Source: an uncultured Bacteroidales bacterium
GTDB taxonomy: Bacteria > Bacteroidota > Bacteroidia > Bacteroidales > UBA11471
NCBI GenBank assembly: GCA_944325415.1
Contig: CALUZW010000008.1
Location: forward strand, 1-64,000
Length of the DNA: 64,000 bases
Direction: 5' to 3'
The position numbers and the translations under genes were made by a program. Below the pieces are notes generated by a model, which searched no databases, was not told the origin of the DNA, and was given only the letters and a program-made list of their open reading frames with translations. Each line of letters starts with the position of its first letter. Positions within the stretch are counted from its first letter, which is position 1. Shown here piece after piece: positions 1 to 7,512 of the stretch.

Positions 1-102
1 CCGGAGAATGTGCAGAAAATCGTGGAGCGCGTCGAGCGGGAGCATGGTGATACGTTGAATGATGAATTTGTTGAACCCCAAAAAAAGGAGGAAGAAAAAT
101 GA
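1..102 (+). CDS. C-terminal end of an unidentified element gene
   Basis: An open frame enters from the left edge in frame 1 and stops at 100-102. The visible 33 residues are strongly charged and end in a Lys/Glu-rich tail, with no recognisable domain. Its stop overlaps the next start as ATGA, so the two genes are translationally coupled and probably belong to the same lysis or tail-end module. The AAAAAAAGGAGGAAG stretch at its end also acts as a strong Shine-Dalgarno site for the next gene, which is unusual for this lineage and more common in phage genes. Confidence 0.6.
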   Translation, partial: PENVQKIVERVEREHGDTLNDEFVEPQKKEEEK

Positions 103-509
103 TTCTGAGAGTAGAAAGAAGATTCAAAGGAGAAACCTACACGATAGGAACGCTGTATGTGAACGGAGATCGTTTTTGTGATACGTTGGAAGACCGTGTG
201 CGCAACCTTGCCGGCGGTGAGGCCAAGGTGCCCGGTGAGACGGCGATACCGGAGGGCAGGTACCGGGTCATCGTGAACCGGTCGCCAAAATTCGGCCGCG
301 ACCTGCCGCGCCTGCTTGACGTGCCACAGTTCGAGGGTGTGCTTATACACCGGGGTAACTCGGCCGAGGACTCGGCGGGGTGTATTCTTGTTGGTGAAAA
401 CAAGGTGAAGGGAAAGGTTATCAATTCTACACCGTATGAAGAGCGGCTGGTGGCGCTGTGCAAGGCGGCTCTTGCCGGGGGTGAAACCATCGAAATAGAG
501 GTCGTATGA
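99..509 (+). CDS. DUF5675 family protein (YkuD-like His/Cys signature)
   Basis: A 136-residue protein matching what I recall of the DUF5675 family, common near the lysis end of Bacteroidales prophages and mobile elements. The segment IHRGNSAEDSAGCILVG (about residues 83-99) has the spacing of the His...Gly-Cys active site of L,D-transpeptidase (YkuD) folds. A peptidoglycan-acting role is therefore plausible but is inference. No signal peptide is visible, so export would need a holin or another route. It overlaps both neighbours by ATGA and is preceded by a GGAGG ribosome-binding site. Confidence 0.75.
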   Translation: MILRVERRFKGETYTIGTLYVNGDRFCDTLEDRVRNLAGGEAKVPGETAIPEGRYRVIVNRSPKFGRDLPRLLDVPQFEGVLIHRGNSAEDSAGCILVGENKVKGKVINSTPYEERLVALCKAALAGGETIEIEVV

Positions 510-1000
510 ACAAAAGCAAGATAGCCTCATTGATAACCTTTGCCGTTACTCTGCTGCTGTTCTCTTCGTGCCGTCCGGGGCAGCAGCTCGTTGTGGTAGA
601 GGCACGCGACAGTGTGCGGGTGGAAGAGCGGGTGCGCGAGGTAAAAGTAACCGATACCCTGTTTATCGAAGTGCCGCGCCAGGCTGCCGAGCGGACGACG
701 GCCGACAGCTCGTCGCACCTCGAAAACGACTACGCCCTGAGCGATGCCCGCATTTTGGCCGACGGAACCCTGTATCATTCGCTCGAAACGAAGCCACGCA
801 CCGATACCCTTTCCCGTGAAGTGGTGGCGCAAGTAAATGACTCGATTATCTATCGAGAGAAAATAGTACCACAGGTCGTCTCCGTGGAAAAGGAGTTGAA
901 TTGGTTTGCTCAGCTACGCCTGTGGTTGGGAAACGTGATGCTGGTGCTTATCGCCGGGGCTGTGGCCTGGGCTGCCGCCCGTCTAGTATTGAAGGGATGA
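506..1000 (+). CDS. lipoprotein with C-terminal membrane anchor, candidate unimolecular spanin
   Basis: The 164-residue product begins with a basic N-terminus and a hydrophobic stretch ending in LLFSSC, a lipobox with the lipidated Cys at residue 22. A charged, helix-prone middle follows (about 30-130). The C-terminus is a single membrane helix (about 142-160, rich in Leu, Val and Ala). An outer-membrane lipoprotein at one end and an inner-membrane anchor at the other is the architecture of phage u-spanins such as T1 gp11, which fuse the two membranes at lysis. The start overlaps the DUF5675 stop by ATGA. Function is inferred from architecture and position; a plain element lipoprotein is the alternative. 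Confidence 0.6.
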   Translation: MNKSKIASLITFAVTLLLFSSCRPGQQLVVVEARDSVRVEERVREVKVTDTLFIEVPRQAAERTTADSSSHLENDYALSDARILADGTLYHSLETKPRTDTLSREVVAQVNDSIIYREKIVPQVVSVEKELNWFAQLRLWLGNVMLVLIAGAVAWAAARLVLKG

Positions 1001-1101
1001 GTAGCGGTCTGGGCATATAGGCTTTGCCGAACTTTTTGAGGGGGTATTGGTAATAGATAGTGGAGCGTTTGATGATGCTTGTGATGATGTGTTACGCTCC
1101 G

Positions 1102-1126
1102 GGCTGTCGTGATGACAGCCTTTTTT
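1102..1126 (+). terminator. rho-independent terminator after lipoprotein gene
   Basis: A 7-bp GC-rich stem, GGCTGTC with GACAGCC, has a 5-base loop and is followed by six T residues. It closes the rightward module and runs into the stop codon of the opposing alpha-CTD-like gene. Confidence 0.8.
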
Positions 1127-1379
1127 ATTGGGGAAGTGAAAGGTTGTAACGGGCGAGAAATAGTTCTATCGTACTTATTGCAGTATTTCCGATATTGGGT
1201 ATTTTGAGAAGGTTGTCTCGTTTGTTTTTTAAGAGTTTACCCAGTGTATTTATGCCGGCACGTTCGAGCGGACACAGTATGCGTAGAGATAAATCGAACT
1301 CTATTAAGTGCGCTTTCATGAGCCGTTCCATGTGTAGTTTCGGCTCTTCATATTTATCAAAGCTGTCTGTATTGGGCAT
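1125..1379 (-). CDS. orphan RNA polymerase alpha C-terminal-domain-like protein
   Basis: An 84-residue protein. From about residue 27 it aligns by eye along its whole length with the helix-hairpin-helix C-terminal domain of RpoA (FDLSLRILCPLERAGINTLG, then LLKIPNIGN). There is no N-terminal assembly domain. Of the DNA-contacting residues of E. coli alpha-CTD, Arg265 and Gly296 are present, but positions 268, 269, 298 and 299 read Cys, Pro, Thr and Ala. It lies between the integrase terminator and the convergent end of the lysis-like module. It could modulate host promoters or bind element DNA; neither is shown. The start is the first ATG, with an AT-rich leader and no clear Shine-Dalgarno. 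Confidence 0.7.
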   Translation of the reverse strand: MPNTDSFDKYEEPKLHMERLMKAHLIEFDLSLRILCPLERAGINTLGKLLKNKRDNLLKIPNIGNTAISTIELFLARYNLSLPQ

Positions 1380-1390
1380 CGAATTATAAT

Positions 1391-1420
1391 TAAAAAGGCG
1401 ATGGGAACCACCCCATCGCC
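1391..1420 (-). terminator. terminator between integrase and alpha-CTD-like gene
   Basis: A perfect 9-bp stem (GGCGATGGG with CCCATCGCC) is followed on the minus strand by TTTTTA. It lies downstream of the integrase and only 11 bases before the alpha-CTD-like start. That gene therefore depends on read-through or on a promoter inside the hairpin region. Confidence 0.75.
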
Positions 1421-1479
1421 AAAGTCAAACCAATAAATCAACATTGGCGTTGAGTATATTGATAACGCAAAAATACGAT

Positions 1480-2643
1480 TTATTTCAAATTGTCCAATAC
1501 TTTTCTTATAGCAATTGTTGCCATTTCCGGTGTAACTTTAATGTAGCTATATAGGCTGCTACCCCCTTTATCAATTTTATGGCCTAAAATATAGTCAATG
1601 ACAGACGTGTTTATGCCAAGATTGAACGCGTGTTGGCTAAAAGATTTTCTAGCAGAGTAATAGAGGATTTTTTTTATGCCGGTTGCGGCTTCTAATTTAG
1701 GCATATGTCGATTGAGAAAGGCATTATAGCTTGAATGGTGTTGATAAGAGGTTGCATAAATGTATCCATCTTTTGCTTTTAAGCGATTGATAACTTCTAT
1801 TGCTTCTTCTGGTATATCAAACTCAACGAAGGGGTTTGATTTGTATCTATTATTGGTTTTTGTTCGAATATAGTGAATGGTAGATGTTTGTTCGTTGAAG
1901 TTTATTTGAAGCAAGTCTATGATATTTATGCCACCGAGGTAATAGGATAGCATAAACAAATCTCTGCAGCGTTGAGCACATTTATTATTTGTTTTAAAGT
2001 CTCTAATTCGCTTTATTTCATCAACTGATAGCCAAGATTGTCGTATTGGGATAGGAGTTAATTTTATGCCATTCATAGGGTCGACACGATATTGTACATA
2101 ACCACAGCGTTTGGCGTGGTTTAGTAGAATTCTCAGAAGGACCAAGTAATTGCTTTTTGATACCAGATGAGAAATGTTTTTTTCTAATCCCAAAATGGTT
2201 ATTCGATTGATATTGTCGATAATGATATTTTCGTTTATATAGGAAGAGATTGTTTTCCATTGGGTTTTATACAAATTGATGGAAGATTGTTTGATATTAG
2301 CAGTTTCTATATACTCTTCAAAGATGGATTTTAGCGTTCTCTTTCGATTAGATTTGGTGTTTTTTAGAAGATAGACCAGCTCCGGGCAAGTTATTCCATC
2401 AATATAGTTAGATTCATCAATGATATTTTGATATTGTTGAATGATTCCACGAAGTTTTGTGTTTAGTATAGAAGCATCAGGACGTTTGACGATAGAACCA
2501 TTTTTGAATTCTTTATCAGAATCAATGATGATATTTGTAGCGATGTATCGAGTTTCTCCGTTATGGGCGATAGATATTCTTACTTTGTGTCGTCCATTTT
2601 TAAGGACTTTTGCCGGAACGATAACTGCATTTAAAGTTGCCAT
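1480..2643 (-). CDS. tyrosine recombinase (site-specific integrase)
   Basis: A 387-residue integrase of the Bacteroides conjugative-transposon/prophage type, with an N-terminal arm-binding domain, a SAM-like core-binding domain (about 90-190) and a catalytic domain. The second catalytic block reads YSARKSFSQHAFNLG (Arg kept, the usual His replaced by Lys). The third His is in ILGHK, and the nucleophile is the Tyr of SLYSY near residue 365. The region normally holding the first Arg reads YYLGGINIIDLLQI with no Arg, as in IntDOT-type enzymes. The base composition is more AT-rich than the chromosomal genes to the right, consistent with transfer. It marks the right end of the element. Confidence 0.9.
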   Translation of the reverse strand: MATLNAVIVPAKVLKNGRHKVRISIAHNGETRYIATNIIIDSDKEFKNGSIVKRPDASILNTKLRGIIQQYQNIIDESNYIDGITCPELVYLLKNTKSNRKRTLKSIFEEYIETANIKQSSINLYKTQWKTISSYINENIIIDNINRITILGLEKNISHLVSKSNYLVLLRILLNHAKRCGYVQYRVDPMNGIKLTPIPIRQSWLSVDEIKRIRDFKTNNKCAQRCRDLFMLSYYLGGINIIDLLQINFNEQTSTIHYIRTKTNNRYKSNPFVEFDIPEEAIEVINRLKAKDGYIYATSYQHHSSYNAFLNRHMPKLEAATGIKKILYYSARKSFSQHAFNLGINTSVIDYILGHKIDKGGSSLYSYIKVTPEMATIAIRKVLDNLK

Positions 2644-3004
2644 AGTTTTTTGAGATTTTGAGATGATTTTAAGGACAATTTTTCGGAAATAAATTGTTTG
2701 GAAAGGCTTTTTTTTAATTGTCGGAAAACATCAAAAGTGAAATTCCTTTGTTCTTTTATTACTAATGAAACTCCTTGATGTTTAGTGTAATCTATCAAAA
2801 TCAGGCACTATATTTTATTCTCAACATTGTAAAGTACACATTTCTTTATCAATAGAAAGATGTTTCGAGACATATTAACGTTTATTTTTCTCTTCGCCCT
2901 TGATTTACAGAAGTTCATGTATCGACAAACTTGGCGGCATACCCGCAGCCAACCAGTAGACAGCAGGTGTTCCAAAATTTTATTTCCTAAAAAGCCGGTA
3001 AAAA
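2644..3004. other. non-coding gap between integrase and tRNA promoter
   Basis: AT-rich DNA in which I find no convincing gene; a 67-codon frame at 2860-3063 runs across the tRNA promoter and looks spurious. The element boundary (attachment site) probably lies here, but its partner copy is outside the window, so it cannot be placed. Confidence 0.5.
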
Positions 3005-3036
3005 TTTGGCGGTTTCGAGAAAATGTCGTAATATTG
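3005..3036 (+). promoter_or_regulatory. Bacteroidota-type promoter for tRNA (CAU)
   Basis: TTTG at 3005-3008 and TAATATTG at 3029-3036 are separated by 20 bases, close to the TTTG/TAnnTTTG consensus of the primary sigma factor in this phylum. The predicted start of transcription is about 45 bases before the tRNA. Confidence 0.75.
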
Positions 3037-3087
3037 CATCGCTTTTCCGGAGGGCCTTTTTAGAGGTAGTACAAATCAAAGGAAAAC

Positions 3088-3161
3088 GGTCCTATAGCTC
3101 AGTTGGTTAGAGCATCTGACTCATAATCAGGGGGTCCTTGGTTCAAGCCCAAGTGGGACCA
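3088..3161 (+). tRNA. tRNA with CAU anticodon (elongator Met, or Ile if lysidine-modified)
   Basis: A full cloverleaf can be drawn: acceptor GGTCCTA with TGGGACC, D-arm GCTC/GAGC, anticodon stem TCTGA/TCAGG around loop CTCATAA, and T-stem CTTGG/CCAAG. The length is 74 including the discriminator A; CCA is not encoded. The CAU anticodon fits elongator methionine or tRNA-Ile2; sequence inspection alone does not separate them. Confidence 0.95.
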
Positions 3162-3167
3162 CGTGAA

Positions 3168-3193
3168 GGGAGACATTCAATGTCTCCCTTTTT
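3168..3193 (+). terminator. terminator after tRNA
   Basis: A perfect 9-bp stem (GGGAGACAT with ATGTCTCCC) with a three-base loop is followed by TTTTT. Confidence 0.9.
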
Positions 3194-3633
3194 GTTGTGT
3201 ATCAGTGGGTTAGGTGGTTTATTTTGTTCTTGGTGGGGGTGAAATTGTGCTTTACTACATAAAAATCCTTGCATATTTTTGCACGTTTTTGTACTATTTT
3301 CGTGTGGATTGATACCGTTTGTGTAACTTATTTGATACTCTAATTATAGGCGGCTACGAATTTTATAGAGGGTTATAATTGGGAATCTAAGTAGTGTTAT
3401 ATGTAAGAAATGGATTATATATTGATAAATTGGACCACAATCTTACAATAATTAGCAATAGAACTTGGAAATCGGTTTGAATTATTGTAATCTCGCTTAT
3501 TGTGATAGAAACTTGTACCTTGGTGTTAGTTCCCCTTCAATCGTCTTAAAAAATATATGGCCAGCGGGAAGTTTAATCCGGAGTGTCAATGTCGATATTG
3601 AAGATTTGAAAATTTTTAATTCAGAAGAGAAAG
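3194..3633. other. AT-rich non-coding gap
   Basis: No convincing gene on either strand. Besides the inverted repeat listed separately, 3264-3300 has phased short T runs (CTT, ATTTTT, GTTTTT, ATTTT). The region supplies the upstream sequence of the interrupted esterase gene. Confidence 0.5.
3443..3490. repeat. 11-bp perfect inverted repeat upstream of the esterase
   Basis: TTACAATAATT at 3443-3453 is repeated in inverse orientation at 3480-3490 with a 26-base spacer. There is no GC stem and no T run, so it is not a terminator. An operator for a dimeric regulator or a chance AT-rich palindrome are both possible. Confidence 0.5.
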
Positions 3634-5028
3634 ATGAAGATTAGTCGTTTGATATGCATTATAGGCGGCATGTTCATAGCGTTCGGTGCCGTATCGCAAG
3701 TCCGTCTGCCGGGATTGTTTTCCGATGGAATGGTTTTGCAGCAGCAAAGTCGTGTGCCTATATGGGGTTGGGGTGAACCGGCCGAAAAGTTGCAGATAGT
3801 TTCCTCCTAGAATCCCGCCGATACGGTATATGCGGTTGTCGACAACCGGGGCTGTTGGAGAGCCGACCTGCTCACGGGTAAGGCCGGTGGCCCATATACC
3901 GTGGAGATTAAAGGCAGAAGCGGTGTTCGGGAACTTTCTGATGTAATGCTCGGTGAGGTTTGGCTTTGTAGCGGACAATCCAACATGGAGTGGTCGGCCG
4001 ATATGGGTATCACCAACGGGGCATCGGAAATAGAACAGGCTTCGTGCAGCTCGCTGCGAATTTTTCATGTCCCCAAGCAGGGGGCAGATACTCCGCAAAC
4101 CGACTGTCGCGCAGTGTGGGAAACGGCTTCTCCCCAAAGCATGCGGAGAACGAGTGCGACCGCATATTTTTTTGCCCGCTATTTAACCATGCATTTACAG
4201 GTGCCGGTGGGAATTATTGTGTCGGCCTGGGGTGGAACTCCAGCCGAGGTATGGACCCCGGCCGAGGTGATAACAGAAGATGAGGTCTTGTCTAAAAATA
4301 AATTGAAGGAGTATCCATGGTGGCCTACCACTCCCGGGGTTGCATACAATCAGATGATATACCCTTTGGCACCTTATCGCATAGCCGGTTGTATCTGGTA
4401 TCAGGGCGAGAGTAATCATAGAAATGCCACGTCGTATGCCCGGCTATTGTCTCAGATGATTCACGCCTGGCGTTCCGATTTTGGTTGGGACTTCCCCTTT
4501 TATTATGTACAGATTGCCCCCCATGCCTATGGGGCTGAAAATAATACCCCGGCTTTGCTTCGTGAGCAACAGCAAATCGTTCTGGCTCAGGTCGATAATA
4601 CGGCCATGATAAATATATCCGATTTGGTCGACGACGTTAACGACATTCACCCCCGTAACAAGCGTGCAATAGGTGAGCGGTTGGCCTCGTTGGCGATGGA
4701 AAGGAACTACGGGCATTTTACACAAGCCTATGAAAGTCCGGTTGTTTCGTCGGTTGAGTACGAAAAGGGTAAGATTGTTATTCATTTCCAGGGAAATTTC
4801 TCCAAACTCCAATGGGAGGATTCCGTGATTGAGGGATTGGTCGTTACAGATGCCAGAGGAGATTCGCTAAATGTCTCTCCTAAAATCCGGGGAAAAAGAT
4901 TGATTATCCCCGTCAAGGATGAAGTCGGGCCTTTTAGGGTTTCCTATTGCTTTGACGAGTCAAGTATAGGAACACTGCGCACCGAGGCCGGTATACCCGT
5001 ATTCCCATTTAGGGTAAAAGTACATTAG
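3634..5028 (+). pseudogene. sialate O-acetylesterase interrupted by an in-frame amber codon
   Basis: Reading from ATG 3634, the frame gives a signal peptide and a SASA-family (sialate O-acetylesterase) N-terminus (VRLPGLFSDGMVLQQ, then VPIWGWGEP). It hits TAG at 3808-3810 (codon 59) and then continues open to 5028 with the rest of the family. Visible motifs are GQSNMEW with the catalytic Ser, WYQGESN, and DVNDIHPRNK with the Asp-His pair. Without the stop the protein would be 463 residues, normal for the family. The stop is explained by one CAG to TAG change. A GTG at 3901 could start a shorter protein, but it would lack the signal peptide and first beta domain. A real nonsense mutation and a base-calling error cannot be separated here. 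Confidence 0.85.
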
Positions 5029-5031
5029 AGT

Positions 5032-5187
5032 ATGATTATAATATATTTATTAATTTGCTCGCTGTTGGGAGCCTTTGCTATAAATTTATATGTTTGCTAC
5101 ATTCGTACGATAAAGTGCGTTGATGGGGTGAAATTGTATATAGATTTGAGCCAAATCTTACCGCCAGCAGATATTTGGCGGGAATAA
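5032..5187 (+). CDS. possible 51-residue membrane peptide
   Basis: A short frame begins three bases after the esterase stop. It encodes one hydrophobic segment (IIIYLLICSLLGAFAI, residues 2-17) followed by a polar tail. I do not recognise it. It may be a remnant rather than a working gene. The remaining 148 bases up to mltG show nothing else. Confidence 0.25.
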   Translation: MIIIYLLICSLLGAFAINLYVCYIRTIKCVDGVKLYIDLSQILPPADIWRE

Positions 5188-5335
5188 TTCTTGTGCTGAT
5201 GAACCGCAAATGGGCGCGTCAAGAGGTGGAGTCTATCGCCGGGAGTGCCGATTTTATCCGAGTTCTCCGTCATTACGGTGCTGGGCACCGATGGAATGGG
5301 TCTGCCGCGGGCATTGCCGAGACGTGGCTGGCCGG

Positions 5336-6391
5336 CTATTTCATGATTTTCAACGCATTCAGGGCTTTGTGGTATTGCCGGGCATTGTAGTTGTGCTCGG
5401 TCAGTGTGGCGGCAAAGTTGTGACGGCCCGAGAGGTCGTCTTTGGCGCACATATAGATGTAGTTGTTTTTGTCGTAGTTGAGAACCGCCTCTATGGCCCG
5501 TTTGGAGGCGATGCGTATAGGCCCGGGCGGGAGACCGTAATGTTTGTAGGTGTTGTAGGGTGAGTCGACGCGGAGGTGTTTTCGCAAAATACGTTTGAGT
5601 CCGAAATCGCCCACTGCAAATTTTATGGTGGGGTCGGCTTGCAGCGGAATCCTTTTTCTCAGACGGTTGATGTAGAGACCCGCAATGATGGGCATCTCGT
5701 CGGCGATGTTGGTCTCTTCTTCGACGATGGAGGCCAGGGTGGCAACTTCTATGGGACTGAGTTCGGCTTGGCGGGCTTTTTCACGGCGTTCGTCGTTCCA
5801 GTAAATGTTATATTCCTTTTCCATGCGGTCGAGCAGGCTCTTGGCCGATATGTTCCAATATACGTCGTAGGTGTCGGGCAGCAGCATGGCCGGGATATTG
5901 TCGGGCGTGAAACCTTTTTCCCGGCAGAACTCTTCGTCGTTCATGAGGGCAAGCAGCTCGTCCTGGGTGAGCATAAGCTGTTTTTCCATGGAGCGGGCAA
6001 AGTCTTTTTTCGTACGCAGGTTGTGAAAAGTGATGCGTACGGACGATATGTTGCCCGATGTCAACAGGTCGTATACCTCGACTACGTTCATCTCTTCGGT
6101 GATGCGATAGGCCCCTGTGTAGATGTAGGGTGGGAAGCCTTTGGTGCGGGTGAGACGCATCAGGCGGGTAAGGCTTTTCTCCGGGACCTGGCCGCTCATC
6201 TGTGCCATGATGGAATCTAATGTGAATTCCTGACCTACATATACGGTGAAATCTTTTTCGGTAAAGGAGGCGAAGCGATATCGTTTGATGATGATACAGC
6301 CTCCGATAATGCCAATGTTGATGAGTACCAGCAGCGCTATGGCGAGATAAAGACGTAGAGTTCCTTTTTTTGAACGGTTTATTCTCATGCG
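5336..6391 (-). CDS. mltG: endolytic murein transglycosylase MltG (YceG-like)
   Basis: Cuts nascent glycan strands in the periplasm next to the inner membrane, setting chain length. There is one N-terminal membrane helix (about residues 11-34 of the 351-residue product) and then the YceG domain. The signature SIVEEETNIADEMPIIAGLYINR around residue 220 contains the catalytic Glu, and a later block reads SPYNTYKHYGLPPGPI. The start is the internal Met at 6391. The upstream Met at 6424 lies inside the TATCTTTG promoter box and would precede the transcript. It is monocistronic, with no clear terminator. Confidence 0.92.
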   Translation of the reverse strand, partial: RMRINRSKKGTLRLYLAIALLVLINIGIIGGCIIIKRYRFASFTEKDFTVYVGQEFTLDSIMAQMSGQVPEKSLTRLMRLTRTKGFPPYIYTGAYRITEEMNVVEVYDLLTSGNISSVRITFHNLRTKKDFARSMEKQLMLTQDELLALMNDEEFCREKGFTPDNIPAMLLPDTYDVYWNISAKSLLDRMEKEYNIYWNDERREKARQAELSPIEVATLASIVEEETNIADEMPIIAGLYINRLRKRIPLQADPTIKFAVGDFGLKRILRKHLRVDSPYNTYKHYGLPPGPIRIASKRAIEAVLNYDKNNYIYMCAKDDLSGRHNFAATLTEHNYNARQYHKALNALKIMK

Positions 6392-6421
6392 GTTGTTGTT
6401 GGATAAGGTTGGTATAGGCAA

Positions 6422-6429
6422 CAAAGATA
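6422..6429 (-). promoter_or_regulatory. -7 box of mltG
   Basis: TATCTTTG on the minus strand matches TAnnTTTG exactly. No good TTTG lies 19-21 bases upstream. It fixes the mltG start downstream of 6420. Confidence 0.6.
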
Positions 6430-6963
6430 GTCATTTTACCTCAAAAACTGTCGTCCGGGGAGAGATGTTGCGGTTTTTTGACCCGTGTTGGATGCCCAAA
6501 GGCACGGATATAAAAATCTGTTATCATGTTGGAGCAGATGCCGTTTCGATGCGGAAGCAATGACTTCTTGTTTGTTATGTTGTTGTAAATGAGTTGTAAA
6601 TATGTCTTATGATACCCTTGGCCTGTTTTACAAGACCGAAGATTCTTGTCGTATGCTCTTCAAAGGGTGGCATATATATGGTGAAGGCGGTTGATTGTGT
6701 AGACGAGGTTGCCTTGTAGTTCTCCTTATAATAAGGATATAAAAATGTATTGAGAAAAGTCTCTGTCGTAGGTAATATGACGGAGACATTTGGGTTAAGT
6801 CGGTGTTGTATGGGAGGATAAGCTGTATTCTCGTGCAAAAGGAAAAGACCGTGCCGGGGAGGGCGGACTGGGACTGTCTCTCTCTGCGGATTTTGTGGCG
6901 ATGGCGCGAAATAGTTGTCCGATGTTGAAAATCGTATAAAATGCAAATTTTGTACGCGAAATA
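6430..6963. other. non-coding gap before tRNA-Ser
   Basis: Two overlapping minus-strand frames (6575-7067) run into the tRNA and its promoter and resemble no family, so I treat them as spurious. I see nothing else firm. Confidence 0.5.
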
Positions 6964-6995
6964 TTTGCAGGAAACAAAACTTTGATATACATTTG
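6964..6995 (+). promoter_or_regulatory. promoter for tRNA-Ser(GCT)
   Basis: TTTG at 6964-6967 and TACATTTG at 6988-6995, with exactly 20 bases between them: a full match to the phylum consensus. Confidence 0.8.
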
Positions 6996-7039
6996 CACAC
7001 CGATTACGAGAGGGTATTCGTAGTCGTTCAGCCCCATTT

Positions 7040-7126
7040 GGAAGGATGGGTGAGTGGCTGAAACCACCAGTTTGCTAAACTGACGTACCCGAATGGGTAC
7101 CGGGGGTTCGAATCCCCCTCCTTCCG
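7040..7126 (+). tRNA. tRNA-Ser (GCT)
   Basis: A class II tRNA of 87 bases with acceptor GGAAGGA/TCCTTCC, anticodon loop TTGCTAA (anticodon GCT, codons AGC/AGU), a long variable arm (GTACCCGAATGGGTAC) and T-arm GGGGGTTCGAATCCCCC. CCA is not encoded. Confidence 0.97.
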
Positions 7127-7135
7127 CTTCTTTTT

Positions 7136-7166
7136 AAGGCCTTTCCCCATCGGGAGAGGCCTTTTT
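7136..7166 (+). terminator. terminator after tRNA-Ser(GCT)
   Basis: AAGGCCT pairs with AGGCCTT, extended by CCC/GGG, followed by a T run. Confidence 0.85.
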
Positions 7167-7445
7167 CTTTTGGTGCTGTTTGTGGCGGGAGGGAGGCCTA
7201 TTGTGCGATTTTGCTTATGCCGTTTTTTTTGTCCGGGGAGAGGTGCTGTTTTCTTGGTGGGTGTTGTATCGCTCAGTTATTTCTTTGTCGAAAAAGTTTT
7301 CTTCTCTCCTCGGAAATTCTCGACGATGATAGTGCCCCGAGGGGCTTGGTGGGTTCATTGCGACTGTTGGGGTACGTCCGTGGGTAGGAGTGTCTCTTGC
7401 GAAAAGAAAATTCTGGATAGTTCTTTTGCTTTTCGGAGAGTAAGC
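7167..7445. other. non-coding gap
   Basis: Frames of 80-106 codons on both strands overlap one another and lack any family resemblance. I see no gene here. Confidence 0.5.
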
Positions 7446-7480
7446 AGAAAGGGCTGTGCCGATAAGATTCGGCACAGCCC
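7446..7480 (-). terminator. terminator of the YfhO-type gene
   Basis: A perfect 12-bp stem (GGGCTGTGCCGA with TCGGCACAGCCC) and a six-base loop, followed on the minus strand by TTTC. It lies about 30 bases after the stop codon. Confidence 0.8.
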
Positions 7481-7512
7481 TTCAATATAGATGGCTGTTG
7501 GTCTCGGCGATT

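Noticed and set aside
2860-3063. 67-codon frame before the first tRNA
   Set aside because: It runs through the tRNA promoter and resembles no protein.
3088-3161. tRNA (CAU) as the integration site of the left-hand element
   Set aside because: Elements using tRNA genes normally abut the tRNA 3' end. Here the integrase lies about 440 bases beyond the 5' end, with the tRNA promoter in between.
6575-7067. Two minus-strand frames (141 and 90 codons) near tRNA-Ser(GCT)
   Set aside because: They overlap each other, the tRNA and its promoter, and have no recognisable domain.
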